Both the position numbers and the translations under genes were made by a program. The notes beneath the pieces were generated by a model. It was not told the DNA's origin, searched no databases, and was given only the letters and a program-made list of their open reading frames with translations. A stretch of DNA of 64,000 nucleotides. Origin: Marinobacter sp. ANT_B65. GTDB lineage: Bacteria > Pseudomonadota > Gammaproteobacteria > Pseudomonadales > Oleiphilaceae. Of the stretch, positions 47,401-55,686 are shown piece after piece (within the stretch, counting starts at the first letter, position 1; every line of letters starts with the position of its first letter). Location of the stretch: the NCBI RefSeq assembly GCF_002407605.1, contig NZ_NXGV01000002.1, forward strand, positions 62,001 to 126,000, read 5' to 3'.

Positions 47401-47545
47401 CCTTTGGTTCAACTTTCAGGGAGTAACTCAGAATCCGGGTCCGAGCGTGCGGACAGGGCCTTAGACGAACCACCTGAGGCCCCAGATCAATGGGGCGCTC
47501 GTATCGATAGTGGGTGGTATGGCTCAGTGCAACATGGATTGACAT
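44435..47545 (-). CDS. Transglutaminase domain fused to DUF2126
   Basis: A 1036-residue protein. Residues about 1-260 are a transglutaminase-like domain with Cys180 (GSGSCRDSAW), His229 (DLHAWCEVF) and Asp245 (GLDATSG). The rest is DUF2126, including MMDGRHTGTGGGNHF, a Gly- and His-rich segment that could bind nucleotide or metal. DUF2126 has been suggested to be an amide ligase, but I hold this loosely. It lies 35 bases after the alpha-E gene in the same operon. Confidence 0.87.
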   Translation of the reverse strand: MSIHVALSHTTHYRYERPIDLGPQVVRLRPCPHARTRILSYSLKVEPKDHFINWQQDPQANYLARLVFPEKTAEFRIVVDLVAEMAVINPFDFFLEPRAETIPFTYEDWQTAELAPYLQKLPSTPGFREWMASIDRTEAPSVDFLVGLNQRLSERVDYLVRMEPGVQTPEETLRNGSGSCRDSAWLLVQTLRHLGLAARFVSGYLIQLTADQKALDGPSGPEADFTDLHAWCEVFLPGAGWVGLDATSGLFAGEGHIPLACSPEPSSAAPVTGMSEESGVEFDHQMSVTRIWEAPRVTRPYTDAQWEEIVGLGHDVDRRLTELDVRLAQGGEPTFVANHDRDEPEWNTEVAGPTKRLKAIELYKRLKDRYGSGGLVHFGQGGWYPGEPQPRWSLNCFWRKDGEPVWRDERWLADERTPGKATPESAQDFLQGLAGHLGVDAARLDNPLERQKLQQIFSRGLEKPVSYVLPLRVTEDKHEWQSGPWFLRNQGCSLSPGGSPMGHRLPLDSQPWVEEPVKGESATDIAGTAVCVEPRDGILHVFMPPLEKLESYLELVTAIEKTASGLQQPVFLEGYEPPSDPRLSQFRITPEPGVIEVNVQLVNTWGELVERTETLYADACECRLTSEKFMMDGRHTGTGGGNHFVLGSFTAEDSPFLRRPDLLRSLISYWHNHPSLSYLFSGLFIGPNSPAPRIDEARNDQVYEMELAFREMERLCPVGGKVAPSLVDRLLRDLLTDVTGNPHRAEFCIDRLYSPDGRLGLLELRAFEMPPHARMSLTQQLLLRAMVARFWEQPYTPPSLVRWGTELHDRFLLPHFVWQDFEDVIGDMKVHGYPLKSEWFAPHFEFRFPRVGDYEVEGIVLELRSALEPWPVTGEHGAIGGTARYVDSSLERLQVKVRGAAPDRYQITCNGVPLPLQPTGTVGEFVAGVRYRAWQPAQCMHPTIGVDSPLTFDVVDTWNERSLGGCEYHVTHPGGRNFETLPVNSFEAEGRRMARFLRIGHSTGRQPLRPVPKHREFPHTLDLRYHNQDKGPQVRR

Positions 47546-47580
47546 GGAACCTATCTCGCGGTCAAAAGGAAAAGGTGACC

Positions 47581-48519
47581 TCAGGCTGTCTCGTAGACAG
47601 GGAACCAGGTCTTCGCAATATCATCGTGAAGTTCACCAATCTCCAACTGCAGTTTCTCCAGAAAGAGGATAACTTCTTCTTTCCGGATTAACGCTTCGAC
47701 ATCGCCCTCACGAACATGGCGAACCGCCTGTAATGCGGTTCGCACAGGAATCTCGTTCAATGGCAGGCGACTGAGTGCGCCGGCAACCTCAGTAAGACTG
47801 TGGAGCACAGACCGTGGGAACGGTTCGTTCTGCAGCAGAAAACGAATGACCAGAGGCCCACTGACCCCGCGCCGGACGTTGTGCCGGTACATCTGGAACG
47901 CACTCTGATTACGCAGAACACTGGTCCACAGAAGACCTCCATAGGATTCAGTTCCATCCCAGCCATCCAGAAACTGCAACGCCCCTACTTCAATCTGACG
48001 CGTGCCCATATCGGCCCGCTCCAGATTGCGGCCCACCCGGATAAAATCGTATCCCGCATCATGGCTCATACACCCGGCCAGAAGCCCATTGAGCATCTGG
48101 CAGCGGCCAACTATTTCATTCAGGAACTCATGTCTTGCCCGTTTTCCGATTCCTTGCTCCAGGTTATCCACGGTATACCGGTAAAGTTCGTTGATAACTT
48201 CCCAGGCATCCGTGGGCACCTGGTCGCGGGTGGTACGCACGTTCTCCCGGGCAGCCATAATGCAGGATGCGATGGAGCTCGGGTTGTAGTTATCCGCCAT
48301 CAGAAACTTCACGCAGTTACGTTCGTCTTCCCTCTGGTAATGCTGGTCAAACAGCTCTCCCATACCCGTAACAGCCACCAGATCCTTCCAGGACAGGCGT
48401 GTTTCCTTGGGCATGTCCATCGCCAGAGCGTTAAAGGCCATGATCATCCGGGCATTGTTTTCGGCCCGCTCAAGATACCTGGCCATCCAGTACAGTCGTT
48501 CGGCTACACGTGACAGCAC
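47581..48519 (-). CDS. Stand-alone alpha-E protein
   Basis: A 312-residue all-helical alpha-E (DUF403) protein. The family start LSRVAERLYWMARYLERAEN is at the extreme N-terminus. The start is taken as GTG at 48519: it lies one base after the stop of the ATP-grasp gene and has AGGAG seven bases upstream. Longer versions would read through that gene. Its biochemical role is unknown, but it is nearly always found with permuted ATP-grasp proteins. It is the split counterpart of the fused C-terminal domain at 41844-44348. Confidence 0.88.
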   Translation of the reverse strand: MLSRVAERLYWMARYLERAENNARMIMAFNALAMDMPKETRLSWKDLVAVTGMGELFDQHYQREDERNCVKFLMADNYNPSSIASCIMAARENVRTTRDQVPTDAWEVINELYRYTVDNLEQGIGKRARHEFLNEIVGRCQMLNGLLAGCMSHDAGYDFIRVGRNLERADMGTRQIEVGALQFLDGWDGTESYGGLLWTSVLRNQSAFQMYRHNVRRGVSGPLVIRFLLQNEPFPRSVLHSLTEVAGALSRLPLNEIPVRTALQAVRHVREGDVEALIRKEEVILFLEKLQLEIGELHDDIAKTWFPVYETA

Positions 48520-48520
48520 A

Positions 48521-49981
48521 TTAATTCTCCTCATCCACAATCCAGGTGTCCTTGCTTCCGCCACCCTGGGAGGAGTTCACTACCAGGGAGCCTTTGCGCA
48601 TCGCCACCCGGGTCAGTCCTCCGGAAGTCACATATGTCCTTACGCCCTGCAGTACGAAGGGCCTGAGGTCCAGATGACGTGACGCCAGCCCTTCATCGCA
48701 GAGCGTTGGCGCGACGGACAGGCTCAAAGTGGGCTGAGCAACGTAGTTGCGCGGGTTCTTTTTAATCAGAGCCGCAAATTCCGCGCGCTGTTTCTTCGTG
48801 GAATGCGGCCCCACCAGCATGCCGTATCCGCCAGATTCGTTCGCGGGCTTAACTACCAGTTCCTCAAGGTGCTCCAGAACATACTCCCGGTCCTGTTTAT
48901 TGACGCACATCCAGGTGGGAACATTGGGAATGATCGGCTCCTCATTCAGGTAATAACGGATCATGTCCGGTACAAACGCATAAATGACCTTGTCATCAGC
49001 AACGCCGGCGCCGGGAGCATTGGCCAGGGCAACCTTGCCGTTGCGCCAGGCCCGCATCAGGCCGGGCACACCCAGGGTAGAATCCGGGCGGAAAACTTCC
49101 GGGTCCAGAAAGTCGTCATCAATGCGCCGGTAAATAACGTCCACCCGCTCCAGCCCTTCAACCGTGCGCATGTAGACGCAATCATCTTCGCCAACCACCA
49201 GATCCGCGCCCTCTACCAGCTCGGCACCCATGCGCTGGGCAAGGAAAGAATGTTCGAAATAGGCCGAGTTGAAGATACCTGGTGTCAGCACTGCAATTTT
49301 CGGATTGTCCAGAGGCCGGGGAGATATGGATGCCAGCATGTCGAATAGCTGGTTAGTGTAGTCGTCCACGGGAAGAATATTTGTGTTATCAAACAACTCC
49401 GGGAATACCCGCTTGGTCAGCTGCCGGTTCTCGAGCATGTAGGAAACACCCGAGGGCACCCTCAGGTTGTCCTCCAGGACATACACGGTGCCGTCTTTAT
49501 CCCGAACCAGGTCCGACCCGCAAATGTGAGCCCAAACCCCCAGTGGTGGTGAAAAACCCCGGCACTGCTCGCGGAAGTTTTTGGAATTTGCGAATACATA
49601 CTTGGGGATGACCTTGTCCCTGACGATCTTCTGTTCGTTGTAGATATCATCGATGAACATGTTTAGGGCAGTAATGCGCTGAGCAAGCCCCTGCTCAATT
49701 GTTTTCCACTCCCGCAGGGAGATTACCCGGGGGATGATATCGAAGGGCCAGGCCCGGTCTATATTTTCCCCCTCACTGTAAATCGTGAAGCTGATGCCCA
49801 TCTCCAGTATCGCCAGCTCGGCTGCCTGCTGACGGGTCTGGATTTCATCGGAGCCAAGATTTCCCAGGTAATCGGTAATGGCAGTCGCAGCCGGCCGGGG
49901 CTTCCCCTTGGAAGCAATCAGCTCGTCAAAGAACTCGCTTGGATCGTAATTTTTCCAGTCAATGAGTTTGTTCTTTTTCAT
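48521..49981 (-). CDS. Circularly permuted ATP-grasp protein (stand-alone)
   Basis: A 486-residue permuted ATP-grasp protein. LEELVVKPANESGGYGML looks like the nucleotide-binding loop; RRIDDDFLDPEVFRPDS and GGGSKDTWIV are other conserved parts. It would form amide or peptide bonds with ATP, by family analogy. ATG 49981 is chosen because AAAGGA stands six bases upstream; longer starts at 49996 and 50047 are in frame. It is translationally linked to the alpha-E gene, which starts one base after its stop. Confidence 0.88.
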   Translation of the reverse strand: MKKNKLIDWKNYDPSEFFDELIASKGKPRPAATAITDYLGNLGSDEIQTRQQAAELAILEMGISFTIYSEGENIDRAWPFDIIPRVISLREWKTIEQGLAQRITALNMFIDDIYNEQKIVRDKVIPKYVFANSKNFREQCRGFSPPLGVWAHICGSDLVRDKDGTVYVLEDNLRVPSGVSYMLENRQLTKRVFPELFDNTNILPVDDYTNQLFDMLASISPRPLDNPKIAVLTPGIFNSAYFEHSFLAQRMGAELVEGADLVVGEDDCVYMRTVEGLERVDVIYRRIDDDFLDPEVFRPDSTLGVPGLMRAWRNGKVALANAPGAGVADDKVIYAFVPDMIRYYLNEEPIIPNVPTWMCVNKQDREYVLEHLEELVVKPANESGGYGMLVGPHSTKKQRAEFAALIKKNPRNYVAQPTLSLSVAPTLCDEGLASRHLDLRPFVLQGVRTYVTSGGLTRVAMRKGSLVVNSSQGGGSKDTWIVDEEN

Positions 49982-50036
49982 CTTGGGTCCTTTCATTATT
50001 GACTGCATAAACCAATGCGCCTCATCAGGGACTGGG

Positions 50037-51098
50037 TTAACCAGCATTTACTATGCGATGTACCAGCCGCAGTTTCTCCACTACCGGATCTGCCAGAACG
50101 AAGGGGTAGGCATATTCATGCCCCATGCTTCGGTTCAGGCTGTTAAGCGCAAGAGTCAGGGGTAGCCAGTGTCTGATCAGTCCATCAAAATCATGAGCCT
50201 TGTATGGATCAAACGCGAGTTCTGGCCCTCCATTCATTCCTGGCTCTCGTCTTGGGTTCACGCGCACCCCGAACTGCCAGGCAGTCTCCAGTGTATCCAC
50301 CATATGCAGATAGTGTGCCCAGGTCTCGGCCCAGTCTTCCCAGGGGTGGCTACTGGCGTATGCGCTGATGTAACTGCTTTGCCAGTTGGCTGGTGGGCCG
50401 TACTGGTAATGCTGGTCGAGTGCCTGCCTGTAGTCTTTCGCATCATCTCCAAATACGTCACGGACAGTTCCCAGCCAAAGGCCTGGCCGAACCAGAAGAT
50501 CCCAGTAGTAATGACCGGACTCGTGACGGAAATGCCCCAGAACAGTGCGATACGGCTCGGCCATCTGGCTTCGCATTCGTTCCCTCTCCACCGGATCTGC
50601 CTCAGCAATATTCAGGGTGATAACGCCGTGGGAATGACCGGTTATCACCTTTGCCCGCTCGTCAAACAGCGCTGGCTGATCCGCAAGAAAATCGAACGCC
50701 AGGCCGTTCTGGTTCTCCTGCCGGGGTTCACATGGCAGACCCAGACGTAGCAGCGAATAAACCAAACGTCGTTTCTCCCTCTCCAGCCGCACCCACAAAT
50801 CATGATTCCGGGCGACACTGAGGTCGGGGATAGTGCGATTAAGGCGGCAAGCCACACAGAACCCATGTGAGTCAGCAAATGGTACGAGCCAGTTACATGC
50901 ACCCTGGCTCCGGTAATTGTCACAAAGCCGGTACTGAATACCATTGGCGACATCTACCCAGCAGCCATCACCTTTCGGATCAATCGCCAGCAGTTCCATG
51001 ACATCAGGTGCAAATCCAACACTCGCCCCGCAGGAAGTGCAGCAACTATTCTCGAAGTAAAGAAGACTGGCGCATCGGCCACAGTGAAACAGCTTCAT
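50037..51098 (-). CDS. Putative zinc-ribbon metallopeptidase
   Basis: A 353-residue protein with an N-terminal zinc ribbon made of CGRC and CTSC pairs, and a second Cys cluster (RLC...GAC...FCVAC). The metalloprotease-like HESGHYYWD motif lies near residues 192-200. It belongs to the COG4307-like group often encoded with permuted ATP-grasp clusters. ATG 51098 or GTG 51101 may start translation; AAGGA stands upstream of both. It is first in the operon, 55 bases before the ATP-grasp start. It could process the product of the ligases; this is inference. Confidence 0.82.
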   Translation of the reverse strand: MKLFHCGRCASLLYFENSCCTSCGASVGFAPDVMELLAIDPKGDGCWVDVANGIQYRLCDNYRSQGACNWLVPFADSHGFCVACRLNRTIPDLSVARNHDLWVRLEREKRRLVYSLLRLGLPCEPRQENQNGLAFDFLADQPALFDERAKVITGHSHGVITLNIAEADPVERERMRSQMAEPYRTVLGHFRHESGHYYWDLLVRPGLWLGTVRDVFGDDAKDYRQALDQHYQYGPPANWQSSYISAYASSHPWEDWAETWAHYLHMVDTLETAWQFGVRVNPRREPGMNGGPELAFDPYKAHDFDGLIRHWLPLTLALNSLNRSMGHEYAYPFVLADPVVEKLRLVHRIVNAG

Positions 51099-51329
51099 CA
51101 CAGCACATCCTTGGCCGGTATAAGAACAACCGTGTTTTCAGTATTGGCGATACCGGCAAAAACGCAACGTCAGGCTTTGAACTGGTTGAAACTTCCTATT
51201 GTCAGCATGCTGATGCTGGCGGTCTGAAAGGCAAGGCAGGTGGAGACTCTTGAAGGGAAGAGAGGGAAGGCTGGTGCGGCACCGGGGCTCCCGGATACCG
51301 CATCAGAGAAGAACTATTTTCGCCTCGAA

Positions 51330-52442
51330 TCAGTACAGTGTAGTGAGGGATTTACGGGCGAAATCCTCTACCTCGTCAAGCCGCCCTTCCTTCACTTTGG
51401 TGAGCCACTCGGGATCCTGAAGAAGCGCACGGCCCACTGCAATCAGTTCGAACTCATGGTTACTCATGCGCTCTACCAGTTCGTCAATGCCGGACTGCTC
51501 AACCGACTCCTGTTTGCTCGCCATGGTGCCGCTGATGAAATCTTCCGTCAGCCCGACGCTGCCAACCGACATGGCTGGCTTGCCAGACAACTTCTGAGTC
51601 CAGCCTGCAAGATTAAGGCTGGAACCTTCAAACTCCGGCTCCCAGAAACGGCGGGTCGAGGCGTGGAAAATATCCACTCCGGCTTCAACCAGCGGCTTGA
51701 GGAACTGCTCGAGCTCTTCAGGGCTGTTCACCAGTCTGGCGTCATAGTCCTGCTGTTTCCATTGAGAGAAACGAAGCATGACGGGGAATTCAGGGCCCAC
51801 GCGATGGCGAATTGCTTCCACAATCTCGACCACAAAGCGCAGACGGTTTTCCATGCTGCCGCCATACTCATCATCACGCTGATTGGTACCTTCCCACAGG
51901 AACTGATCAAGCAGATAACCGTGGGCACCATGAATCTCGACACCATCAAACCCCAGGGCTTTGGCATCCTGTGCTGCATCGGCAAACGCCTTGACCACAT
52001 CCTGTATGTCTTCTTTGCTCATCGCCTTGCCGTTTGGCTTACCGGGAGCAAACAGGCCCGACGGGCTGTAACCGGGAACGGAAGGATCAGGCTCTGCCCC
52101 TTCCTTGCGCACCGCGCCCACGTGCCAGAGCTGAGGAAAGATGGCGCCGCCTGCTTCATGCACAGCGTCCACTACCTTCTTCCAGCCTTCAAGGGCCTCA
52201 TCACCATGAAACGCAGGAACATTGGGATAGCCATTGGCAGCGGGGTGATTCACCGTAGTGCCCTCGGTGATAATCAGGCCGACACCAGCTTCAGCCCGGC
52301 GACGGTAATAGGCAGCTACATTTTCGCCAGGAACACCTTTGGGCGAGAAGTTGCGGGTCATGGGCGCCATGGCAACACGGTTGCGAAGGGTAAGGTTGTG
52401 AACCCTGAAAGGTTCGAAGATGGGGCCAAGATTCATGGTCAT
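51330..52442 (-). CDS. Old Yellow Enzyme-type NADH:flavin oxidoreductase
   Basis: A 370-residue FMN-dependent ene-reductase. Family features are RNRVAMAPMTRNFSPKG at the N-terminus, QLWHVGAV, the active-site FDGVEIHGAHGYLLDQFL, and QRDDEYGGSMENRLRF. Such enzymes reduce activated double bonds of toxic electrophiles and nitro compounds. It is divergent from an HxlR regulator gene, with a 136-base gap that carries two direct repeats, so it is probably under that regulator. The exact substrate is unknown. Confidence 0.88.
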   Translation of the reverse strand: MTMNLGPIFEPFRVHNLTLRNRVAMAPMTRNFSPKGVPGENVAAYYRRRAEAGVGLIITEGTTVNHPAANGYPNVPAFHGDEALEGWKKVVDAVHEAGGAIFPQLWHVGAVRKEGAEPDPSVPGYSPSGLFAPGKPNGKAMSKEDIQDVVKAFADAAQDAKALGFDGVEIHGAHGYLLDQFLWEGTNQRDDEYGGSMENRLRFVVEIVEAIRHRVGPEFPVMLRFSQWKQQDYDARLVNSPEELEQFLKPLVEAGVDIFHASTRRFWEPEFEGSSLNLAGWTQKLSGKPAMSVGSVGLTEDFISGTMASKQESVEQSGIDELVERMSNHEFELIAVGRALLQDPEWLTKVKEGRLDEVEDFARKSLTTLY

Positions 52443-52508
52443 CCGTCACTACTCCCTGAAAAATCGGAATTGAATGAAACAAGCGCAGCAGCCGATAGCC
52501 ACCTTACT

Positions 52509-52557
52509 AATTTGGTTTCTTAACGCAACTTTATTTAATCTGGTTTTAAGATGCAAC
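52509..52557. promoter_or_regulatory. Paired direct repeats between OYE and hxlR genes
   Basis: Two 21-base segments starting at 52509 and 52537 share AATYTGGTTT and end in GCAAC (15 of 21 identical), 28 bases apart. They lie in the AT-rich divergent promoter region, 22 bases from the HxlR start. They are good candidates for HxlR binding sites, inferred from position. Confidence 0.5.
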
Positions 52558-52578
52558 CCTATTCTGTACACTTGAACC

Positions 52579-53049
52579 ATGGCCAGAAAACGTTTTGATG
52601 ACTCCAATTGCTCCGTCGCCCGCGCCCTGAATCAGGTGGGGGACTGGTGGTCCCTGCTTATTGTGCTGCAGTCCATGTACGGCACCCGGCGTTTTGTGGA
52701 TTTTCAACAGGAACTGGGCATTGCCAAAAACATACTGTGTAATCGCCTGACCCGGCTCGTGGACAACGGCGTGCTGAAAAAAGTAGATGTTGGCGAACAC
52801 GGTTCCCGTTTTGAATACCGGCTTACCGAGAAGGGTCGCGACCTGTTCCCAGTGGTTATTGCCCTGCGCCAGTGGGGCGACAAGTGGAACCCTGCGCCCG
52901 ACGACGTACCGCTGGATCTGCGCGACCGGGAGACAGGACAACCTATCCCTGTCGTCCAGGTGCAAAACGCCAAAGGCGAGCCCATCACGCTACGGGACGT
53001 ATTTGTACCTGACGCAAGCTCCCTCGGCAGCAAAAAAGACTCGGCCTGA
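52579..53049 (+). CDS. HxlR-family transcriptional regulator
   Basis: A 156-residue winged-helix HxlR/MarR-like regulator. It opens with NCSVARALNQVGDWWSLLIV, the family signature, and the recognition region GIAKNILCNRLTRLV follows. Cys11 in the N-terminal motif and the Cys of ILCNRL could act as redox or electrophile sensors, as in related YodB/HypR proteins. It probably controls the divergent Old Yellow Enzyme gene and itself. The C-terminus is longer than usual by about 40 residues. Confidence 0.85.
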   Translation: MARKRFDDSNCSVARALNQVGDWWSLLIVLQSMYGTRRFVDFQQELGIAKNILCNRLTRLVDNGVLKKVDVGEHGSRFEYRLTEKGRDLFPVVIALRQWGDKWNPAPDDVPLDLRDRETGQPIPVVQVQNAKGEPITLRDVFVPDASSLGSKKDSA

Positions 53050-53081
53050 CAACCAGTACAATTACGTTTCAGGCCCATTTC

Positions 53082-53095
53082 TTGAGTTGCGTCAA
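53082..53095 (+). promoter_or_regulatory. Candidate FNR/ANR-type site upstream of ompW
   Basis: TTGAG-TTGC-GTCAA has the symmetrical TTGA-N6-TCAA form of FNR-family sites, differing from the consensus at one base per half. A weaker half-matching sequence lies at 53132-53145. ompW is oxygen-regulated in enteric bacteria, which makes the site plausible, but this is not proof. Confidence 0.38.
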
Positions 53096-53207
53096 TCGGC
53101 CGCACTAACGTAAATGATCCCACCGGGATTATTGCGCCAAATCAAGTTTCCAATTCCTCTGGCCTTTAACCTGTGCGCAACAACGATTCAGGTTTAAGGA
53201 GATAGAT

Positions 53208-53921
53208 ATGTCCCGTACTTTCAAACTCAGCGTTATGGCAGCTGCCGTTATGGCCGTAGCGCCAGCCGCACAGGCTTTCGAGGCCGGCGACTTTATTATG
53301 CGTGCCGGTGCTGTGCATGTGGCTCCAGATGATTCGAGTGACTCAATTACTGTCGGTGGCGCACCTCTGCTGGGTCCTGGTGTGGATTCGCAGGTTACCG
53401 TAGACACCAACACCCAGCTTGGCCTCCGTGCTACCTATATGCTCACCAGCAATTTCGGCATTGGTGTTCTGGGCGCAACCCCATTCAAACACAACATCAA
53501 TGGCGGCGGAGACCTTCCAACCAGCCTGAAACTTGGTGAAACCAAACACCTGCCACCAACGCTGACACTGCAGTACTTCCCGATGCAAAGTTCATCGGCG
53601 CTGCAGCCTTATGTTGGCGTGGGCGTGAATTACACGACTTTCTTTGAAGAGAAAACAACTGCAGCCCTGAATACTGCCATTGGTGCACCCGCCAGTGAAC
53701 TTGAGCTGGATGACAGTGTTGGTGTTGCAGTGGAGCTGGGTATGGATTACATGCTGAGTGAAAACTTTGGTCTGAACGCAGCCATCTGGTGGGCAGACAT
53801 CAATACAGACGCTACCGTAAAAGTCTACGATGGTGCAGGTAACTATCTTGCAGAAACAGACGAATTCGAAGTCGAAATCGACCCGATGGTTTACATGGTA
53901 GGTTTCACCTACAAGTTCTGA
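53208..53921 (+). CDS. ompW: OmpW-family outer-membrane beta-barrel protein
   Basis: A 237-residue protein with a signal peptide (about 1-23, AAQAFEAGD) and the alternating strands of an eight-stranded barrel. LQYFPMQSSSALQPYVGVGVNYT and the C-terminal MVGFTYKF with final Phe are typical. OmpW forms a narrow hydrophobic channel for small nonpolar compounds. AAGGAG precedes the ATG. An intrinsic terminator follows. Confidence 0.9.
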   Translation: MSRTFKLSVMAAAVMAVAPAAQAFEAGDFIMRAGAVHVAPDDSSDSITVGGAPLLGPGVDSQVTVDTNTQLGLRATYMLTSNFGIGVLGATPFKHNINGGGDLPTSLKLGETKHLPPTLTLQYFPMQSSSALQPYVGVGVNYTTFFEEKTTAALNTAIGAPASELELDDSVGVAVELGMDYMLSENFGLNAAIWWADINTDATVKVYDGAGNYLAETDEFEVEIDPMVYMVGFTYKF

Positions 53922-53978
53922 TCGCGCCGTAGCCCGGCAACCACATTTACGGGTAGCCGGAGCGCGTGTTCTTTATAA

Positions 53979-54002
53979 GGGGCTTATACAGCCCCTTTTT
54001 TT
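53979..54002 (+). terminator. Intrinsic terminator of ompW
   Basis: GGGGC (53979-53983) and GCCCC (53991-53995) with a seven-base loop, extended by A-T pairs, followed by seven Ts (53996-54002). Confidence 0.85.
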
Positions 54003-54036
54003 ATGTCCAGGTTCCGGCTTCCCCGGACGCCAGAAC

Positions 54037-54066
54037 AACAATGCGGAGCCGAAGCTCCGCATTGTT
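54037..54066. terminator. Hairpin between ompW and rhlE ends
   Basis: AACAATGCGGAGC (54037-54049) and GCTCCGCATTGTT (54054-54066) form a perfect 13-bp stem. Read on the minus strand the loop is TTCG, a stable tetraloop, and the structure lies 27 bases after the rhlE stop, so it probably ends rhlE transcription. Confidence 0.65.
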
Positions 54067-54093
54067 TAATCAGTTACCTGAAGCCTTCCGGCT

Positions 54094-55419
54094 CTAGGCA
54101 CTCTGGCTCTGGCCAGAGCGGCCACGCTGGCCACTGCTATTCTGACTGCGGCCACCGCTACGCCCGCCAGGCTTGTCACCAAAACTGCGCGGCTTGCCAC
54201 CAGGCCGGCCATTTCCGCCCCCGTTACCACCGCTGCGATTGCGGGCTTTGCTGGGATCCGCTTTGGCTTTGGGCTTGAGCGGCAGATTGTTCTTTGGCTC
54301 AAAACCTTCCACTTCTTTGCGCGGCAGCTGTTTCTTGATCAGCCTCTCAATACCCGCCAGCAGCTTGCCTTCATCGGCACTCACCAGTGACAGCGCATGA
54401 CCACTCTCGCCTGCACGACCGGTCCGGCCGATACGGTGTACGTAATCCTCCGGCACATTTGGCAGCTCAAAATTCACCACCTGGGGCAGCTGTTTGATAT
54501 CCAGGCCACGAGCCGCAATATCAGTAGCAACCAGAACGCGGACAGCGCCCTGCTTGAACTCCGCCAGTGCCCGGGTGCGGGCACCCTGGGATTTGTTGCC
54601 GTGGATTGCCGCTGCCGTGATACCGTCTTTTTCCAGTTTCTGGGTCAGACGGTTAGCCCCGTGCTTGGTGCGGGTAAACACCAGCACCTGCTCCCAGCTG
54701 TTATCACGTACCAGTTTGCTCAGCAGTGCCGTTTTCTGGCTCTGGTCAACGGAATAAACCGACTGTTTCACTTTCTCAGCCGTCGTATTCCTGGCTGCAA
54801 CTTCCACCTGTACCGGGTTATTCAGCAGGCCTTGGGCGAGGGTACGGATTTCCCCGGAGAAGGTAGCTGAAAACAGCAGGTTCTGGCGCTTGGCCGGCAG
54901 CAGTGCCAGGATTTTTCTGATATCGCGGATAAAGCCCATGTCCAGCATGCGGTCGGCTTCATCCAGTACCAGGATTTCCACTTCGTTGAAGCGCACAGCA
55001 TTCTGCTGATACAGATCCATCAGGCGTCCTGGCGTTGCCACCAGCACATCAAGCCCCTTGCGAAGCTTCATCATCTGCGGATTGATTTTTACACCACCAA
55101 AAACCACAGCGGCTTTGGTGGGAACATATTTACTGTACAGATTAACGCTGTCATGGACCTGCGCCGCCAGTTCACGGGTAGGTGTCAGAATCAGTGCGCG
55201 CGGGCCTTTGCCTGTGCGGGGATTCTCAGCCAGGCGCTGCAGCAATGGCAGCGTAAAGCCGGCGGTTTTACCTGTGCCCGTCTGGGCTGCAGCCATTACA
55301 TCCTTGCCGGAAAGTACGGCAGGAATAGCCTGAAGCTGAATGGGGGACGGGGTTTCATAACCCTGGTCGGTAGTTGCACGGACCAGCTGCTCGGACAAAC
55401 CGAGTGAAGAAAAACTCAT
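54094..55419 (-). CDS. rhlE: ATP-dependent RNA helicase RhlE
   Basis: A 441-residue DEAD-box helicase. Motifs are in order: Q motif [56 protein letters not shown] and [11 protein letters not shown] Gly-, Arg- and Ser-rich tail of about 60 residues (repeated RSGG and GRSG) follows, as in RhlE. It remodels RNA in ribosome assembly and mRNA decay, often at low temperature. A 267-base gap lies upstream, compatible with a long leader. The RhlE subtype rests on the tail and motif details. Confidence 0.88.
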   Translation of the reverse strand: MSFSSLGLSEQLVRATTDQGYETPSPIQLQAIPAVLSGKDVMAAAQTGTGKTAGFTLPLLQRLAENPRTGKGPRALILTPTRELAAQVHDSVNLYSKYVPTKAAVVFGGVKINPQMMKLRKGLDVLVATPGRLMDLYQQNAVRFNEVEILVLDEADRMLDMGFIRDIRKILALLPAKRQNLLFSATFSGEIRTLAQGLLNNPVQVEVAARNTTAEKVKQSVYSVDQSQKTALLSKLVRDNSWEQVLVFTRTKHGANRLTQKLEKDGITAAAIHGNKSQGARTRALAEFKQGAVRVLVATDIAARGLDIKQLPQVVNFELPNVPEDYVHRIGRTGRAGESGHALSLVSADEGKLLAGIERLIKKQLPRKEVEGFEPKNNLPLKPKAKADPSKARNRSGGNGGGNGRPGGKPRSFGDKPGGRSGGRSQNSSGQRGRSGQSQSA

Positions 55420-55645
55420 ATATGATTAACTCTTGATTGTTCTGCCTCAGCGAACACCACTCTCGGCGAATGCGGGCAGATGCCATGAAGATTCATGGGA
55501 TAAAAGACGACTACAGTCACTCGCCGTTATCGGGGTGACGTCCTCTGACAGGTCGTATGAATGGTTTGCAACGCGACTTTAAAGCCGGAAACTGCAGGAT
55601 CCCTAGAGGCAGGATGCGCGAACAATAACAGAGGCCTGGGGAATT

Positions 55646-55665
55646 AGCTATAGGTGATTATAGCT
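55646..55665. other. Small hairpin in the rhlE-permease gap
   Basis: AGCTATA (55646-55652) and TATAGCT (55659-55665) pair around a six-base loop, 21 bases after the end of the minus-strand permease gene. The rest of the 267-base gap (55420-55686) shows no coding sequence I can support; it probably contains the rhlE promoter. Confidence 0.4.
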
Positions 55666-55686
55666 GCGGCAGATGCAGGCAGAGCC

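Noticed and set aside
51240..52523. 427-codon plus-strand open frame
   Set aside because: It is antisense to the clearly conserved Old Yellow Enzyme gene and its translation has no family-like features.
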